Source of the DNA: Megaustenia siamemsis
Lineage: Eukaryota > Mollusca > Gastropoda > Stylommatophora > Ariophantidae
Assembly (NCBI GenBank): GCA_032433765.1
Contig: JAVIAB010000102.1
Span: 11,663,414-11,727,413 of the forward strand
Direction of reading: 5' to 3'
Length of the DNA: 64,000 bases
Position numbers and translations under genes: made by a program. This document shows, one piece after another, positions 42,109-53,529 of the stretch. How positions within the stretch are numbered: position 1 is the stretch's first letter; every line of letters begins with the position of its first letter. Below the pieces are notes generated by a model. It had not been told where the DNA came from and searched no databases. It was given only the letters and a program-made list of their open reading frames with translations.

Positions 42109-42641
42109 TAATCACGGGAATCGTGCAGGCACCACCGACAGACTCCATTCTTTAGGATTCTGCAATGTCAAAGACGGTCTATTCTTTAATGTCATCTTCC
42201 CATCCATTTATCTGACAATCTCTCCTTCTCGTTCTTTTCACAGTTCCTTGTTGAATGGTCTTGTCAAGGCAGTTAAACATGAAATAAGAGATTCACGGTT
42301 GCAAAGAAAAGTGTAGTTAAAAGATTAACCCTCTAACTAGTGTAGCAATACTACATTCTGAAAGTAGTTCAATTATTTTTTAATCTGATCTTTTATTCGT
42401 AAGAAAATTAAACCTTTCCGCATTCTATTTCATGTGTGTTATATGGGAGTCTCATTCCACACTGAGCCCGACATTTCATTGAAGATTTTAGCACTAAATA
42501 CTCCGCTCCTCCAGATTATGCCAACACATTTTCCAGCTACACCGTGTGAACTCACACTCACGAACAACAACCGTATTGTTTAGGAACCCGCAGCCAAATA
42601 GAGAGGAGGAGCGTCAGGCAGGAGTGTTACAACATTTAGGT
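42109..42641. other. Unassigned
   Basis: No motif recognised. Confidence 0.35.
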
Positions 42642-42716
42642 TTCTTACTCTCTCTCTCTCTCACACACGCACGCAAACACACAGACACACACGCAAGCGC
42701 GCACACACACACACAT
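42642..42716. repeat. (CT)n/(CA)n microsatellite
   Basis: CTCTCTCTCTC then CACACGCACGCAAACACACA-type repeats. Confidence 0.93.
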
Positions 42717-42903
42717 AATGGACACATTTCTTTTAATTTCTCACGCAATGAACGTACTCCTGTTCATATTTCTTTACAATATCTTGATTGCTGTTATAAT
42801 TTTTGAGGAAGTGCTGGATTCTGTAGCGAGTGAGACAGCCTGTAGCTGTCTTGTTATTAAATTATGTTGCTATAGGACTATGTAAAGAAACTACTATTTT
42901 TTT
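42717..42903. other. Unassigned
   Basis: No motif. Confidence 0.3.
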
Positions 42904-43555
42904 AACCAACAGTTTCACCATCATCATTGAGTCGTTAGCTACCATGGAGCGCCATTCCGCTCTGTCTCTTGATTTGATGGTGCTGGTTGTCATAGATTGA
43001 CTTGTCCATCTTTTGACGTTACTCGTCCATGTTAGTAGTCTTGGTCTGTCTCTGCCTTTTCTACCTTGTATTTTCCCCTCCTAGATTACTTTTACTGTAT
43101 CTTTTAACATGCTCCAAAAATCTAATTTGTCTTGTTCTAATTATATTTAGCAGTTCTCTTTTCATTTTTAGTTGTTTTAAGACTTCATCGTTTGTTTTCT
43201 TTTCTTCGCACCCAATTCTTCATATTCTTCTATAAATACACATTTCAAAGGCTTCAATTTTCTGTTCCGTTTTCTTGCCTAATGTCCATGTTTCTTCACC
43301 ATACAGGAATTTTGAGAAGATATAAAATTTTGTTATTCTTAGTTTTAGCCTTGGTGTTATTAGTTTTGATGTTCGTATATTTTTTATGGCATTAAAATTA
43401 CATTTTGCCATTCCCACCCATTCTTTTGTTTATTACAGCTTTACATTTTCCATCACTGGTTATAGTATGTCCAAGGTAGTTGTAGCTCTGAACTGTCCCT
43501 AGGTGTATTCCTTCAACTTGTATATCCACTTGTAGGTTTCGAGTATTATCTTTGC

Positions 43556-43955
43556 TTGCTTGCTTGCGTTCGCCCGATGACTTAAATATTCTAGAGTATT
43601 CGTAGACTGTAGAATTCCTTTTCGTCATCCGTCCTTAACAGGACGTTAAGTGGGCGTGTCTGCGTTGTGTTGTGGTTTGCAGTATAACTGTTATATTTGC
43701 ACCTTTCGGCCCAACACATCCGTCTTCAGCACGACATTTTTGAGTACCGGGTTGTCTTCCCTCTTTGATACCCTGCTCGCTTGGCCAGACTAGACATGTT
43801 AGTCTGTTACTGGAGGCACCACGGAGAGGTGGAGCAGGGTCTGGATGGTTTTGGTACAACCGATCCTGGCGCGAGCCATCAGCTGTGGGTCGCTGACAAC
43901 TTCCAGCTCTGGTGCTGGGAGGCGCGCCTTCGCCTCCGCATTGTGTCTATAAGAA
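43556..43955 (-). repeat. R repeat nested in LINE-alpha
   Basis: GCGTTCGCCCGATGACTTAA, CGGCCCAACACATCCGTCTT, GATCCTGGCGCGAGCCATCA and GGCGCGCCTTCGCCTCCG. Corresponds to 27175-27540; the 5' module is missing. It interrupts the LINE between TMI and NKEDT-equivalent codons. Confidence 0.88.
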
Positions 43956-44040
43956 CTGATCATAGTTTTAGTCTATTTGATATTCATATCTAATCCATAT
44001 TTTTTGCTTGTCATGATTATTTCATTAATTAATTGTTGTA

Positions 44041-44290
44041 GACAGTAACACAGTATGATCAGCTACTAATACAGTGTCATCAGCTAGTAATACAGTACCA
44101 TCAGCCAGTAATACAGTACCACCAGCTAGTAATACAGTATAACCAGCTAGTAATACAGTATCATCAGCTAGTAATACAGTATAACCAGCTAGTAATACGG
44201 TATAACCAGCTAGTAATACAGTATCACAAGCTAGTAATACAGTATCACCAGCTGGTAATACAGTATCACCAGCTAGTAATGCAGTACTAT
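44041..44290 (-). repeat. 21-bp minisatellite made from the RT YADD box
   Basis: About 12 copies of AGCTAGTAATACAGTATCAC(C). On the minus strand the unit reads GDTVLLA or GYTVLLA, derived from ADDTVLLA of the flanking RT frame (NNLRY at right, LINE-alpha motif D at left). Confidence 0.93.
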
Positions 44291-44379
44291 CAACATATCT
44301 TAGGTTATTAATTACCTTTCCATTTTTTCAACCACCAGTTTGAGTAAATAACAGGTATCAAGACACGATACATAACTTG

Positions 44380-44660
44380 GGCTGATAGTGATCAACGACT
44401 CATAACTGACTGCTTGCCTCAGGACTATCTAGACCCCACTCCACCACCCTGTGAGTCAGTGGAAACGAGATTTACCGTTCTGAACAAGCTATTAGAAGGA
44501 ATGCAATCCCATAACTAAATACCATGCAGAAGTCGAATGTGCCTGGTTGAAAGACGCAAATATCGCACGTTTTATATAAAAACAGACAATGCAGGTACGC
44601 CCTAAGGTCCCTTTTAAGGCGGACGACAAAGAGAAGTATCGTTGAATGAACGTGAGAGAA
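44380..44660 (+). repeat. Diverged R copy
   Basis: CTGACTGCTTGCCTCAGGAC, AGAAGTCGAATGTGCCTGG, AAAGACGCAAATATCGCACG and AGGCGGACGACAAAG follow R order with many substitutions. Confidence 0.7.
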
Positions 44661-44935
44661 TGACAGAAAAAATTCAATGCAATAAGGACAGAAGAAAGCA
44701 AGAAAGAGACCGATCGATCGCCACAGATTCGACTCAAGAACTTCAGTCAACTCCTGGTTATTAATTTTTTGCAGGATAACTAACTGACAGAGTTCGTTAA
44801 GTCTATGACAAAGCGCGGTACGGGTCAGGATGTATATAGTTTTGTTGTTGTTCAAAGACTTATCGTTTCAAAACGCTGTTATAATACGCGTGCTGTTAAA
44901 TCAGGTATGTCTGTTTTGTGCCGTTAAACCTGTCT
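44661..44935. other. Unassigned
   Basis: No motif. Confidence 0.3.
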
Positions 44936-45775
44936 CCCCATCAACGAAAGGAAAGTAACGTCCAATTTTTCTAATATTTAATAAGTAATGTTCAATTTTC
45001 CCTTAATAATTAAAGACTAGAAATGTCCAATTTTCCCAAGTAAGTTTTCAGAAGTAATGTCCACATTTCCCTAATAATGAGAGAAAAGTATTGTCCATTT
45101 TTTCCTAACAATTAAAGAAACTTCATGTCTAGTTTTTCTCTAATAAATAAAGAAAGGTAATGTCCAATTTCCCCTAATATGACAGAAAAGTAATGTCCAA
45201 AGTTTACATATTAATGAAAGACAAATAATGTCAAAATTTTTCACAATAATGAAAGTTAAATAATGCTCAATTTTACCATAATAATGAAAGACAAATAATG
45301 TCTGTTCAGTTTCACCCTAATATGAAAGAAAAGTCATATCTAATTTTCCTCTAATAATAAATAAAAGTAATGTCAATGTTTCGATAATAATGAAAGACAG
45401 ATAACGCCCAATTTTGCCAAAATAATGAAAGATAAATAATGCCCAGTTTCCCCTTAATATGAAAGAAAAGTAATATCCAATTTCTCCCTAACATGATACA
45501 ATCTAATTTCCTTCCCCCTAATATGAAAGAATATAATTTACCTCTAATATGAAATAATCTAATTTCCCCATACTATGAAAGAATCTAATTTCTCCCTAAT
45601 ATGAACGAATCTATTTTACCTCTAATATGAAATAATCTAATTTCTCCTTAATATGAAAGAATCTAATGTCTCCCTAATATGAAAGAATCTAATGTCTCCC
45701 TAATATGAAAGAATCTAATTTTCCCCTAATATGAAAAAAGTAATGCCCAATGTTTCCATCATAATGAAAGACTAA
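44936..45775. repeat. Degenerate minisatellite (AATGTCCAATTTTCCCTAATAAT.. units)
   Basis: Units of about 33 bp (AAGTAATGTCCAATTTTCCC, TAATAATGAAAGA) give way to 25-26-bp units (GAATCTAATTTCTCCCTAATATGAAA) at about 45490-45730. Confidence 0.88.
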
Positions 45776-46440
45776 TAATGTTCAATTTTATCCGAATACA
45801 GGAAACGTGAGAGCCGAAAAAAATGAGGTGACATAATAGCAAGTGAGAGTCGACGGAATAGTGAGAAACTAACAAAGATAGATCAGCAATGTGAACAAGA
45901 GTTTTCGATGAGGTGGTAATGATAAGACAGTGATGCGAACAATAATATACGAAATACCAAATTAGAATGTCAATTGATAAGAACATTGTCAGTTAAACCA
46001 CAAGCAGGATAGAACAGAAGAAAGAAAAAATAACAACCTAGCCTAGTCGATTGAGAAATATTATGAAAGCAATTCTTCTCACAGTGTTTGATGTTCGTGC
46101 CTCGTTATCGATGTTAAATTACGTCCCTTTGATTCTAGGACAAATATGTAACTTCTCTTTCCTTGTATTTCTTCAGAAGTAATTTCTTTTTTTCTTGGAA
46201 AGCAAATTAATTTCCAGAAAACAACTACCTATTAAAGAAAACCTAACGTGTATGGGTTGGTAATGGCGATCAAGACTCGCCACGACTCCTTAGGTCTCAC
46301 TGTATGTCTTGATTTAATCAGATATTTTAACTCCGGCCCTTCATTTTCAAAGCAATAATAATTTATTATTAGAGACATACGTCTTTAGTAAGAGGACAAC
46401 ATCGGAAGTAAATCTAAAAGTTACCTCCCTTATCATGCTT

Positions 46441-46690
46441 GACGTATGAAGAGTATGATGCTTGTGGCCATATTTTTTCCGTGACCACGGCACATACTCA
46501 GTGATGTGGTCGGTATCACGCCAGGCCACCTTTATCTCCCAGAAAATCTCTGGTACTCACTGTAGAGGTTGGTTGAACCTGCGACCCTTGTCGATCCGGG
46601 AAAAAGATACGCCACTTCTGGGAACTGAACCTGGGCCCTTCAGAACAGGAAGTGAACGAACTAACCACATACACATAGATCCAAAGTGTA
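46441..46690 (-). mobile_element. Diverged SINE sharing the SINE-A body
   Basis: GTGATGTGGTCGGTATCACG, CTTTATCTCCCAGAAAATCT and GGTACTCACTGTAGAGGTTG align with SINE-A GTAATGTGGTCGGTATTACG, CTTTACTTTCCCAGAAAAAA and GGTACCCATTTAAGGCTGGG. The head differs: minus-strand GGCCCAGGTTCAGTTCCCAG is its B-box region. Confidence 0.75.
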
Positions 46691-46794
46691 TGCGTCCAGA
46701 AGCTGCTAAATAAATCCGAATTGAATTATTCCCTATAATATAGGAAACAGTCACATATCTATCATCACAAAACCAAAACTACACTTATCAATTT

Positions 46795-47365
46795 TATATA
46801 ATAACAAAAGAGTCCCCCTAAATTCATTCTTTCCTACATAAATGGCTATAATAACAAAATTATCTCCCTAAATTCATTATTTCCTATATAAATGACTTTA
46901 ATAACAAAATTATCTCCATAAATTCATTATTTCCTATATAAATTGCTATAATAACAAAGGTATCCTTCTAAAATTCATTATTTCCTACATAAATGGCTAT
47001 AATAACAAAAGTATCCCCTAAAATTCATTATTTCCTACATAAATGGCTATAAATAACAAAATTATCCCCCTAAAATGCATTATTTCCTACATAAATGGCT
47101 ATAATAACAAAGGTATCCCCCTAAAATTCATTATTTCCTACATAAATGGCTTTAAGTAACAAAATTATCTCCCTAAATTCATTATTTCCTACATAAATGA
47201 CTATAATAAAAGTATCCCCTAAAATTCATTATTTCCTACATAAATGGCTATAAATAAAATTATCTCCCTAAATTCATTATTTCCTACATAAATGGCTATA
47301 AATAACAAAATTATCTCCCTAAATTCATTATTTCCTACATAAATGATTACAACAACAAAATCATT
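46795..47365. repeat. ~48-bp minisatellite
   Basis: About 12 units of CATTATTTCCTACATAAATG then GCTATAATAACAAAATTATC with TCCCTAAATT. Confidence 0.93.
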
Positions 47366-49141
47366 CCCCATATTTAACTTATTTCCCCATTAATAACAGC
47401 TATAACATTGTTCGATCAATCTCGTTATTCTAAAATTAAAAAAAATATATAAACCACTTCCGAATATCGTATTTGCATCTCTCTATCTGTCCATCTCTCT
47501 CACTCACGAACATTCCGGCCGTGTTTTTCTCAAGGACCGCTTTTATCTAAAGCTATTTGGAAGACAAAAGCTGGTTGTGGGATTACCCGTCGTTGCCAAG
47601 AAACTAATGGCTTGGAATCTGTGAAGATTGTACCAGCCATGATAGCACAATCTCTCTACAGGAAGGACGGTGTAGCTTACAAAATACAAGCCCGATAACA
47701 AGTATAGAGAATACAACCCGCCAGTCATATTTCAGCAAGGATATGTCACGACCGACGTAGTTCACAATCCAGGAGTAAATAAAAACAATAAATGACAAGT
47801 AAAGTTGAAAAGGAAAAAAAAAAAGCATATACATTTTTTATAAACACTGATCAAATTAGCAACTATTTAATATTAAACAAATAAGCAACTCTTTGTCCAA
47901 AGTTTACATATTAATGAAAGACAAATAATGTCAAAATTTTTCACAATAATGAAAGTTAAATAATGCTCAATTTTACCATAATAATGAAAGACAAATAATG
48001 TCTGTTCAGTTTCACCCTAATATGAAAGAAAAGTCATATCTAATTTTCCTCTAATAATAAATAAAAGTAATGTCAATGTTTCGATAATAATGAAAGACAG
48101 ATAACGCCCAATTTTGCCAAAATAATGAAAGATAAATAATGCCCAGTTTCCCCTTAATATGAAAGAAAAGTAATATCCAATTTCTCCCTAACATGATACA
48201 ATCTAATTTCCTTCCCCCTAATATGAAAGAATATAATTTACCTCTAATATGAAATAATCTAATTTCCCCATACTATGAAAGAATCTAATTTCTCCCTAAT
48301 ATGAACGAATCTATTTTACCTCTAATATGAAATAATCTAATTTCTCCTTAATATGAAAGAATCTAATGTCTCCCTAATATGAAAGAATCTAATGTCTCCC
48401 TAATATGAAAGAATCTAATTTTCCCCTAATATGAAAAAAGTAATGCCCAATGTTTCCATCATAATGAAAGACTAATAATGTTCAATTTTATCCGAATACA
48501 GGAAACGTGAGAGCCGAAAAAAAATGAGGTGACATAATAGCAAGTGAGAGTCGACGGAATAGTGAGAAACTAACAAAGATAGATCAGCAATGTGAACAAG
48601 AGTTTTCGATGAGGTGGTAATGATAAGACAGTGATGCGAACAATAATATACGAAATACCAAATTAGAATGTCAACTGATAAGAACATTGTCAGTTAAACC
48701 ACAAGCAGGATAGAACAGAAGAAAGAAAAAATAACAACCTAGCCTAGTCGATTGAGAAATATTATGAAAGCAATTCTTCTCACAGTGTTTGATGTTCGTG
48801 CCTCGTTATCGATGTTAAATTACGTCCCTTTGATTCTAGGACAAATATGTAACTTCTCTTTCCTTGTATTTCTTCAGAAGTAATTTCTTTTTTTCTTGGA
48901 AAGCAAATTAATTTCCAGAAAACAACTACCTATTAAAGAAAACCTAACGTGTATGGGTTGGTAATGGCGATCAAGACTCGCCACGACTCCTTAGGTCTCA
49001 CTGTATGTCTTGATTTAATCAGATATTTTAACTCCGGCCCTTCATTTTCAAAGCAATAATAATTTATTATTAGAGACATACGTCTTTAGTAAGAGGACAA
49101 CATCGGAAGTAAATCTAAAAGTTACCTCCCTTATCATGCTT

Positions 49142-49391
49142 GACGTATGAAGAGTATGATGCTTGTGGCCATATTTTTTCCGTGACCACGGCACATACTC
49201 AGTGATGTGGTCGGTATCACGCCAGGCCACCTTTATCTCCCAGAAAATCTCTGGTACTCACTGTAGAGGTTGGTTGAACCTGCGACCCTTGTCGATCCGG
49301 GAAAAAGATACGCCACTTCTGGGAACTGAACCTGGGCCCTTCAGAACAGGAAGTGAACGAACTAACCACATACACATAGATCCAAAGTGTA
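49142..49391 (-). mobile_element. Diverged SINE, duplicate copy
   Basis: Second instance of the 46441-46690 element, carried by the segmental duplication and not independently inserted. Confidence 0.75.
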
Positions 49392-49495
49392 TGCGTCCAG
49401 AAGCTGCTAAATAAATCCGAATTGAATTATTCCCTATAATATAGGAAACAGTCACATATCTATCATCACAAAACCAAAACTACACTTATCAATTT

Positions 49496-50066
49496 TATAT
49501 AATAACAAAAGAGTCCCCCTAAATTCATTCTTTCCTACATAAATGGCTATAATAACAAAATTATCTCCCTAAATTCATTATTTCCTATATAAATGACTTT
49601 AATAACAAAATTATCTCCATAAATTCATTATTTCCTATATAAATTGCTATAATAACAAAGGTATCCTTCTAAAATTCATTATTTCCTACATAAATGGCTA
49701 TAATAACAAAAGTATCCCCTAAAATTCATTATTTCCTACATAAATGGCTATAAATAACAAAATTATCCCCCTAAAATGCATTATTTCCTACATAAATGGC
49801 TATAATAACAAAGGTATCCCCCTAAAATTCATTATTTCCTACATAAATGGCTTTAAGTAACAAAATTATCTCCCTAAATTCATTATTTCCTACATAAATG
49901 ACTATAATAAAAGTATCCCCTAAAATTCATTATTTCCTACATAAATGGCTATAAATAAAATTATCTCCCTAAATTCATTATTTCCTACATAAATGGCTAT
50001 AAATAACAAAATTATCTCCCTAAATTCATTATTTCCTACATAAATGATTACAACAACAAAATCATT
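49496..50066. repeat. ~48-bp minisatellite, duplicate copy
   Basis: Same array as 46795-47365, with the same unit order. Confidence 0.93.
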
Positions 50067-50559
50067 CCCCATATTTAACTTATTTCCCCATTAATAACAG
50101 CTATAACATTGTTCGATCAATCTCGTTATTCTAAAATTAAAAAAAATATATAAACCACTTCCGAATATCGTATTTGCATCTCTCTATCTGTCCATCTCTC
50201 TCACTCACGAACATTCCGGCCGTGTTTTTCTCAAGGACCGCTTTTATCTAAAGCTATTTGGAAGACAAAAGCTGGTTGTGGGATTACCCGTCGTTGCCAA
50301 GAAACTAATGGCTTGGAATCTGTGAAGATTGTACCAGCCATGATAGCACAATCTCTCTACAGGAAGGACGGTGTAGCTTACAAAATACAAGCCCGATAAC
50401 AAGTATAGAGAATACAACCCGCCAGTCATATTTCAGCAAGGATATGTCACGACCGACGTAGTTCACAATCCAGGAGTAAATAAAAACAATAAATGACAAG
50501 TAAAGTTGAAAAGGAAAAAAAAAAAGCATATACATTTTTTATAAACACTGATCAAATTA

Positions 50560-50720
50560 GCAACTATTTAATATTAAACAAATAAGCAACTATTTAATAA
50601 TAAACAAATTAGCAATTATTTACTATTAAACAAATTAGTAACTATTTAATATTAAACAAATTAGCAACTTTTTAATATTAAACAAATCAGCAACTATTTA
50701 ATATTAAACAAATTAGCAAC
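50560..50720. repeat. 26-bp minisatellite, left part
   Basis: AACTATTTAATATTAAACAA then ATTAGC. Continues at 51709 beyond a LINE. Confidence 0.9.
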
Positions 50721-51687
50721 TTTTTTTTTCATTGGGTGCCGTCTTCATATCAAAGGTTGGCTGTCTTGGGGCGTCATCTTCCTCTGTCTATTGTTGGTGC
50801 ACGTTGTCATAGGTTCGGCTGTCCACCTTTAGATGTTACCAGCCCACTTTAGCCTTGGTCTGCATCTGCCTCATCTACCTTGTACCTTCACTTCCAAGAA
50901 GACTTTAAGAAGGGTATTATGTCTCTTCATATGTTAAAAAAAAATCCATTTGTCGTTTTTTTCGAATTGTGTTCTTTTTAGTAATTCGTTTTTTTTTTCA
51001 GCTGATTCAGAACTTCCTTTAGGTCTTTTTTTTTATTTTTTATTTTGCCCCTTCCACCCAATTCTCCTCAGTTTCATAAAGATCCACATTTCAAAGGCTT
51101 CAATATTCCATTTTGTATTCTTATTTATTATCCATGATTCTGCGCCATACATGAATGTTGAGTAGATATAGCATTTCATAACATTCACAGTTTTAATTCT
51201 GATGTTGTTTGCTATGATGTTGGTATATATTTCCTGTTGTCAAAATTACTTTTTGCCATTTCTATTCTTTCATTTATCTCGAATCTTACATTCTCCATCA
51301 TTTGTTATAGCATGTGCAAGATAGCTACATTCTTGAACCCTCTCTAGGGTATCTCCATCTACTTCCATATCTCCTTATATATTTTGTGTCTTTTCTCTGC
51401 TAATAATCACAGTTTTAGTCTTTTTAAATATTTATTTCAGATAAATATTCTTTTCTTGTCATGTTTATTTTGTTCACTAGTTGTAGATCTTCAGGATTGT
51501 CTGTCATTCGTACGGAATCATCAGGTTATCATACATTACTGATTATACCCATTGATGTTTAGTCCTGGCATGCCCATGAATCCCATGTCTTTGAAGATCT
51601 GCTCAGAGTATAAGTTAAATAGACATGCTCATATAAGACAGCCCGTGTCTTACTACTCTTTTTATATCAATGTTACATTTTAGCTGT
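50721..51687 (-). mobile_element. LINE-alpha relative, diverged
   Basis: Minus strand from GACGGCACCCAATG through CATTTCAAAGGCTTCAATAT (thumb/C-terminus), TCATTTGTTATAGCATG (TSDG), GATTGTCTGTCATTCGTACG (motif C region) to TGTCTTACTACTCTTTTTAT (motif B). Strong divergence from other copies suggests an older subfamily. TTAGCAACT/TTAGTAACT flank it as a TSD-like pair taken from the minisatellite. Confidence 0.8.
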
Positions 51688-51708
51688 TTAGTAACTACTT
51701 TTTTTTTA

Positions 51709-51995
51709 ATTTAGTAACTCTTTAACATTAAACAAATCAATAACTACTTAATATTAAACAAATTAGTAACTATTTAATATTAAACAAATTAGTAACTATT
51801 TAATATTAAACAAATTAGTAACTATTTAATATTAAACAAATTAGTAACTATTTAACATTAAACAAATTAGTAACTATTTAATATTAAACAAATTAGTAAC
51901 TATTTAATATTAAACAAATTAGTAACTATTTAATATTAAACAAATTAGTAACTATTTAATATTAAACAAATTAGTAACTATTTAATATTAAACAA
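51709..51995. repeat. 26-bp minisatellite, right part
   Basis: About 11 copies of the same unit as 50560-50720, here with TTAGTAACTATTTAATATTA. Confidence 0.95.
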
Positions 51996-52077
51996 AGTGG
52001 AAACTAACCCTAGACAAAGCAGGAATCAGTTTAACGTTTTACCTTTGTTTTTGTTTTGCGCTCGCCAGCATTTACCC

Positions 52078-52352
52078 TAGGGAATTAATTTTGCGTGTTA
52101 ATACGTTTTTCCCTGGCAGCCGTGTGCACATGGGTCCCTCGCCGCACATGCAGATAACTCCGTCTTCGGATGTACTCATAATTTTTCCGTCCATGAGTAA
52201 TTGCGGTTCCAAGCCGGGCCTCACTGCTGAGAGCAGGGGTGGTTGCCGAAGAGAGAAATTATAAATAAAACTCCCAACTGGTGCAGCCGGGATTTGAACC
52301 CACAACCTCTTTGTCTCGATGCCTGTGTCTTGTCTCGAGACCAACCAGTTAC
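52078..52352 (-). mobile_element. SINE-B copy
   Basis: Minus strand: GGTAACTGGTTGGTCTCGAG (A-box area), GGGTTCAAATCCCGGCTGCA (B box, CCA-like end) and the body shared with 28.24-28.55 kb. More intact than that copy. Confidence 0.88.
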
Positions 52353-52500
52353 CCACTTTAAAGTAAACAGACTAACAACTGAAAAAAATAAAATAAAAGT
52401 ACCTCAAAGCGTTGCTACCTAACGAGAGTATAGAATATTGCGCCTCCTGGGAAATACACATAAAATAGCATCAAGCAGCTAAACATGTAGGGAAGCAATA

Positions 52501-52545
52501 CCTACTACGACGTTTCGGCAAAACCCTTCATCGGGTACAAGAAAT
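52501..52545 (-). other. ACGTTTCGGC..CTTCATCGG motif (hammerhead/Penelope-like)
   Basis: Minus strand CCGATGAAGGGTTTTGCCGA then AACGTCG. It resembles the CTGATGA..stem..GAAAC core found in Penelope-like elements, with one core base changed. No stems I/III could be drawn. Confidence 0.35.
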
Positions 52546-52791
52546 CAATACTGAAACAAAAACAAATAGAAAAAAACCAAAACTTGTGGGGTATCCACCT
52601 CTCGTGATCCCATCTTGAGGTTGGTTATCTCTTTTCTCTCTCTCCGAATGCCTTGCCCCATTAGTCAAACACCATCCACTATTTCTCCTACTTTCCCCGC
52701 TGGGTCGACCAGGTGAAAGTGTTGCGAAAAGGGCGATCCGAAAAAAAACCCACATTAATTTTAAAAAAAAACAGAAAGGAAAGAAGGGGGT

Positions 52792-52860
<69 letters not shown>

Positions 52861-53295
52861 ATTTCGAAGATTGCGAAATCCAGAACAGAACGAGGTAAAC
52901 GCGATAAGATATTACACGAGAAATCTAGTATGGGTGGGCGATAAAGGTGGGGGTTCTACTCGGGACTTTGATTTGTAGCTTTCTAATTGATGATGATAAA
53001 TAATTGCTGCCCATTTATTCCCAAAATCCAGGGATCGAAGGTGCAAGTCCAAGTGATCGATAAGTATTGTCGCTGGGTTTCCCGATACCATCGGCTGTGA
53101 TGGTTTTGATTGATCAAACAGAATGATTGATTGATTATGATGAACAATCGACGGTACTGAACTACTGTCAAAGGAAGGGAACAGGCAAATAATTGCAATG
53201 CTGCGGTAAAGCTGGTAGCAAAGAGCCAGTGGTAGGGTGTACTGAACACTCCAAAGTATGATGACAGCTTTACAAGGAAGGATCACAACACAATA
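52546..53295. other. Unassigned between two ACGTTTCGGC motifs; (GA)n at 52794-52854
   Basis: A GA microsatellite of 60 bp with one GATA break. No coding motif. ATTGATTGATTATGATG-type repeats near 53105-53145. Confidence 0.5.
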
Positions 53296-53330
53296 CTGAC
53301 GTTTCGGCCTGTGGCCTTCTTCAGAATACA
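53296..53330 (-). other. Second ACGTTTCGGC..CTTCTTCAG motif
   Basis: Minus strand CTGAAGAAGGCCACAGGCCG then AAACGTCAG: a CTGANGA box, a GGCC/GGCC hairpin and GAAAC. Same orientation as the copy 0.8 kb to the left. Confidence 0.4.
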
Positions 53331-53517
53331 AGGACTACTTCCGTTGGTAAAGGAAGCTACTAAGCTAACTACTGTCAAACTTATGGGTGCTTCATTCCCT
53401 TGGCAAACAGGGCGCATCGTCGTCGTCGTCATCATCATCATCATCATCATCATCATAACCAAGATCAACTTCACTATCATGCACCATGTCTGATGGAGTA
53501 GACGATTATGTCTCTCC
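53331..53517. other. Unassigned; (ATC)n at 53424-53455
   Basis: CGTCGTCGTCATCATCATC trinucleotide run, then CATGCACCATGTCTGATGGA. It may be a LINE-beta 3' end in reverse (its tail is GATGATGAT), but too short to be sure. Confidence 0.35.
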
Positions 53518-53529
53518 ATAACTTGCTGT

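Larger units (their letters stand above)
42916..44329 (-). mobile_element. LINE-alpha copy with nested R and an expanded YADD region
   Basis: Read on the minus strand: 5' truncation at NNLRY (44.33 kb), a 21-bp array, LINEIIMTSKKYGLDMNIK, an R insertion, then VDIQVEGIHLGTVQSYNYLG, GEETWTLGKKTEQKIEAFEM and the (ATC)n-tailed 3' end. TSD AACCAACAGTTT/AACCACCAGTTT at 42904-42915 and 44330-44341 (one mismatch) sets the limits. Confidence 0.9.
45194..47890. repeat. 2.7-kb tandem segmental duplication, copy 1
   Basis: Identical to 47894-50591 apart from an A-run length change (45818 area) and one C/T difference (45973 versus 48674) that I could find. Contains part of the AATGTCC minisatellite, a diverged SINE, and the ATAAATGGCTATAA minisatellite. 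Confidence 0.96.
47894..50591. repeat. 2.7-kb tandem segmental duplication, copy 2
   Basis: Same orientation as copy 1, offset 2,700-2,701 bp. At the junction GCAACT (end of copy 1) is joined to TGTCCAA through CTT. Confidence 0.96.

Noticed and set aside
46462..46713. 83-codon frame, duplicated at 49163-49414
   Set aside because: It crosses a SINE on the opposite strand and is duplicated only because the 2.7-kb block is.
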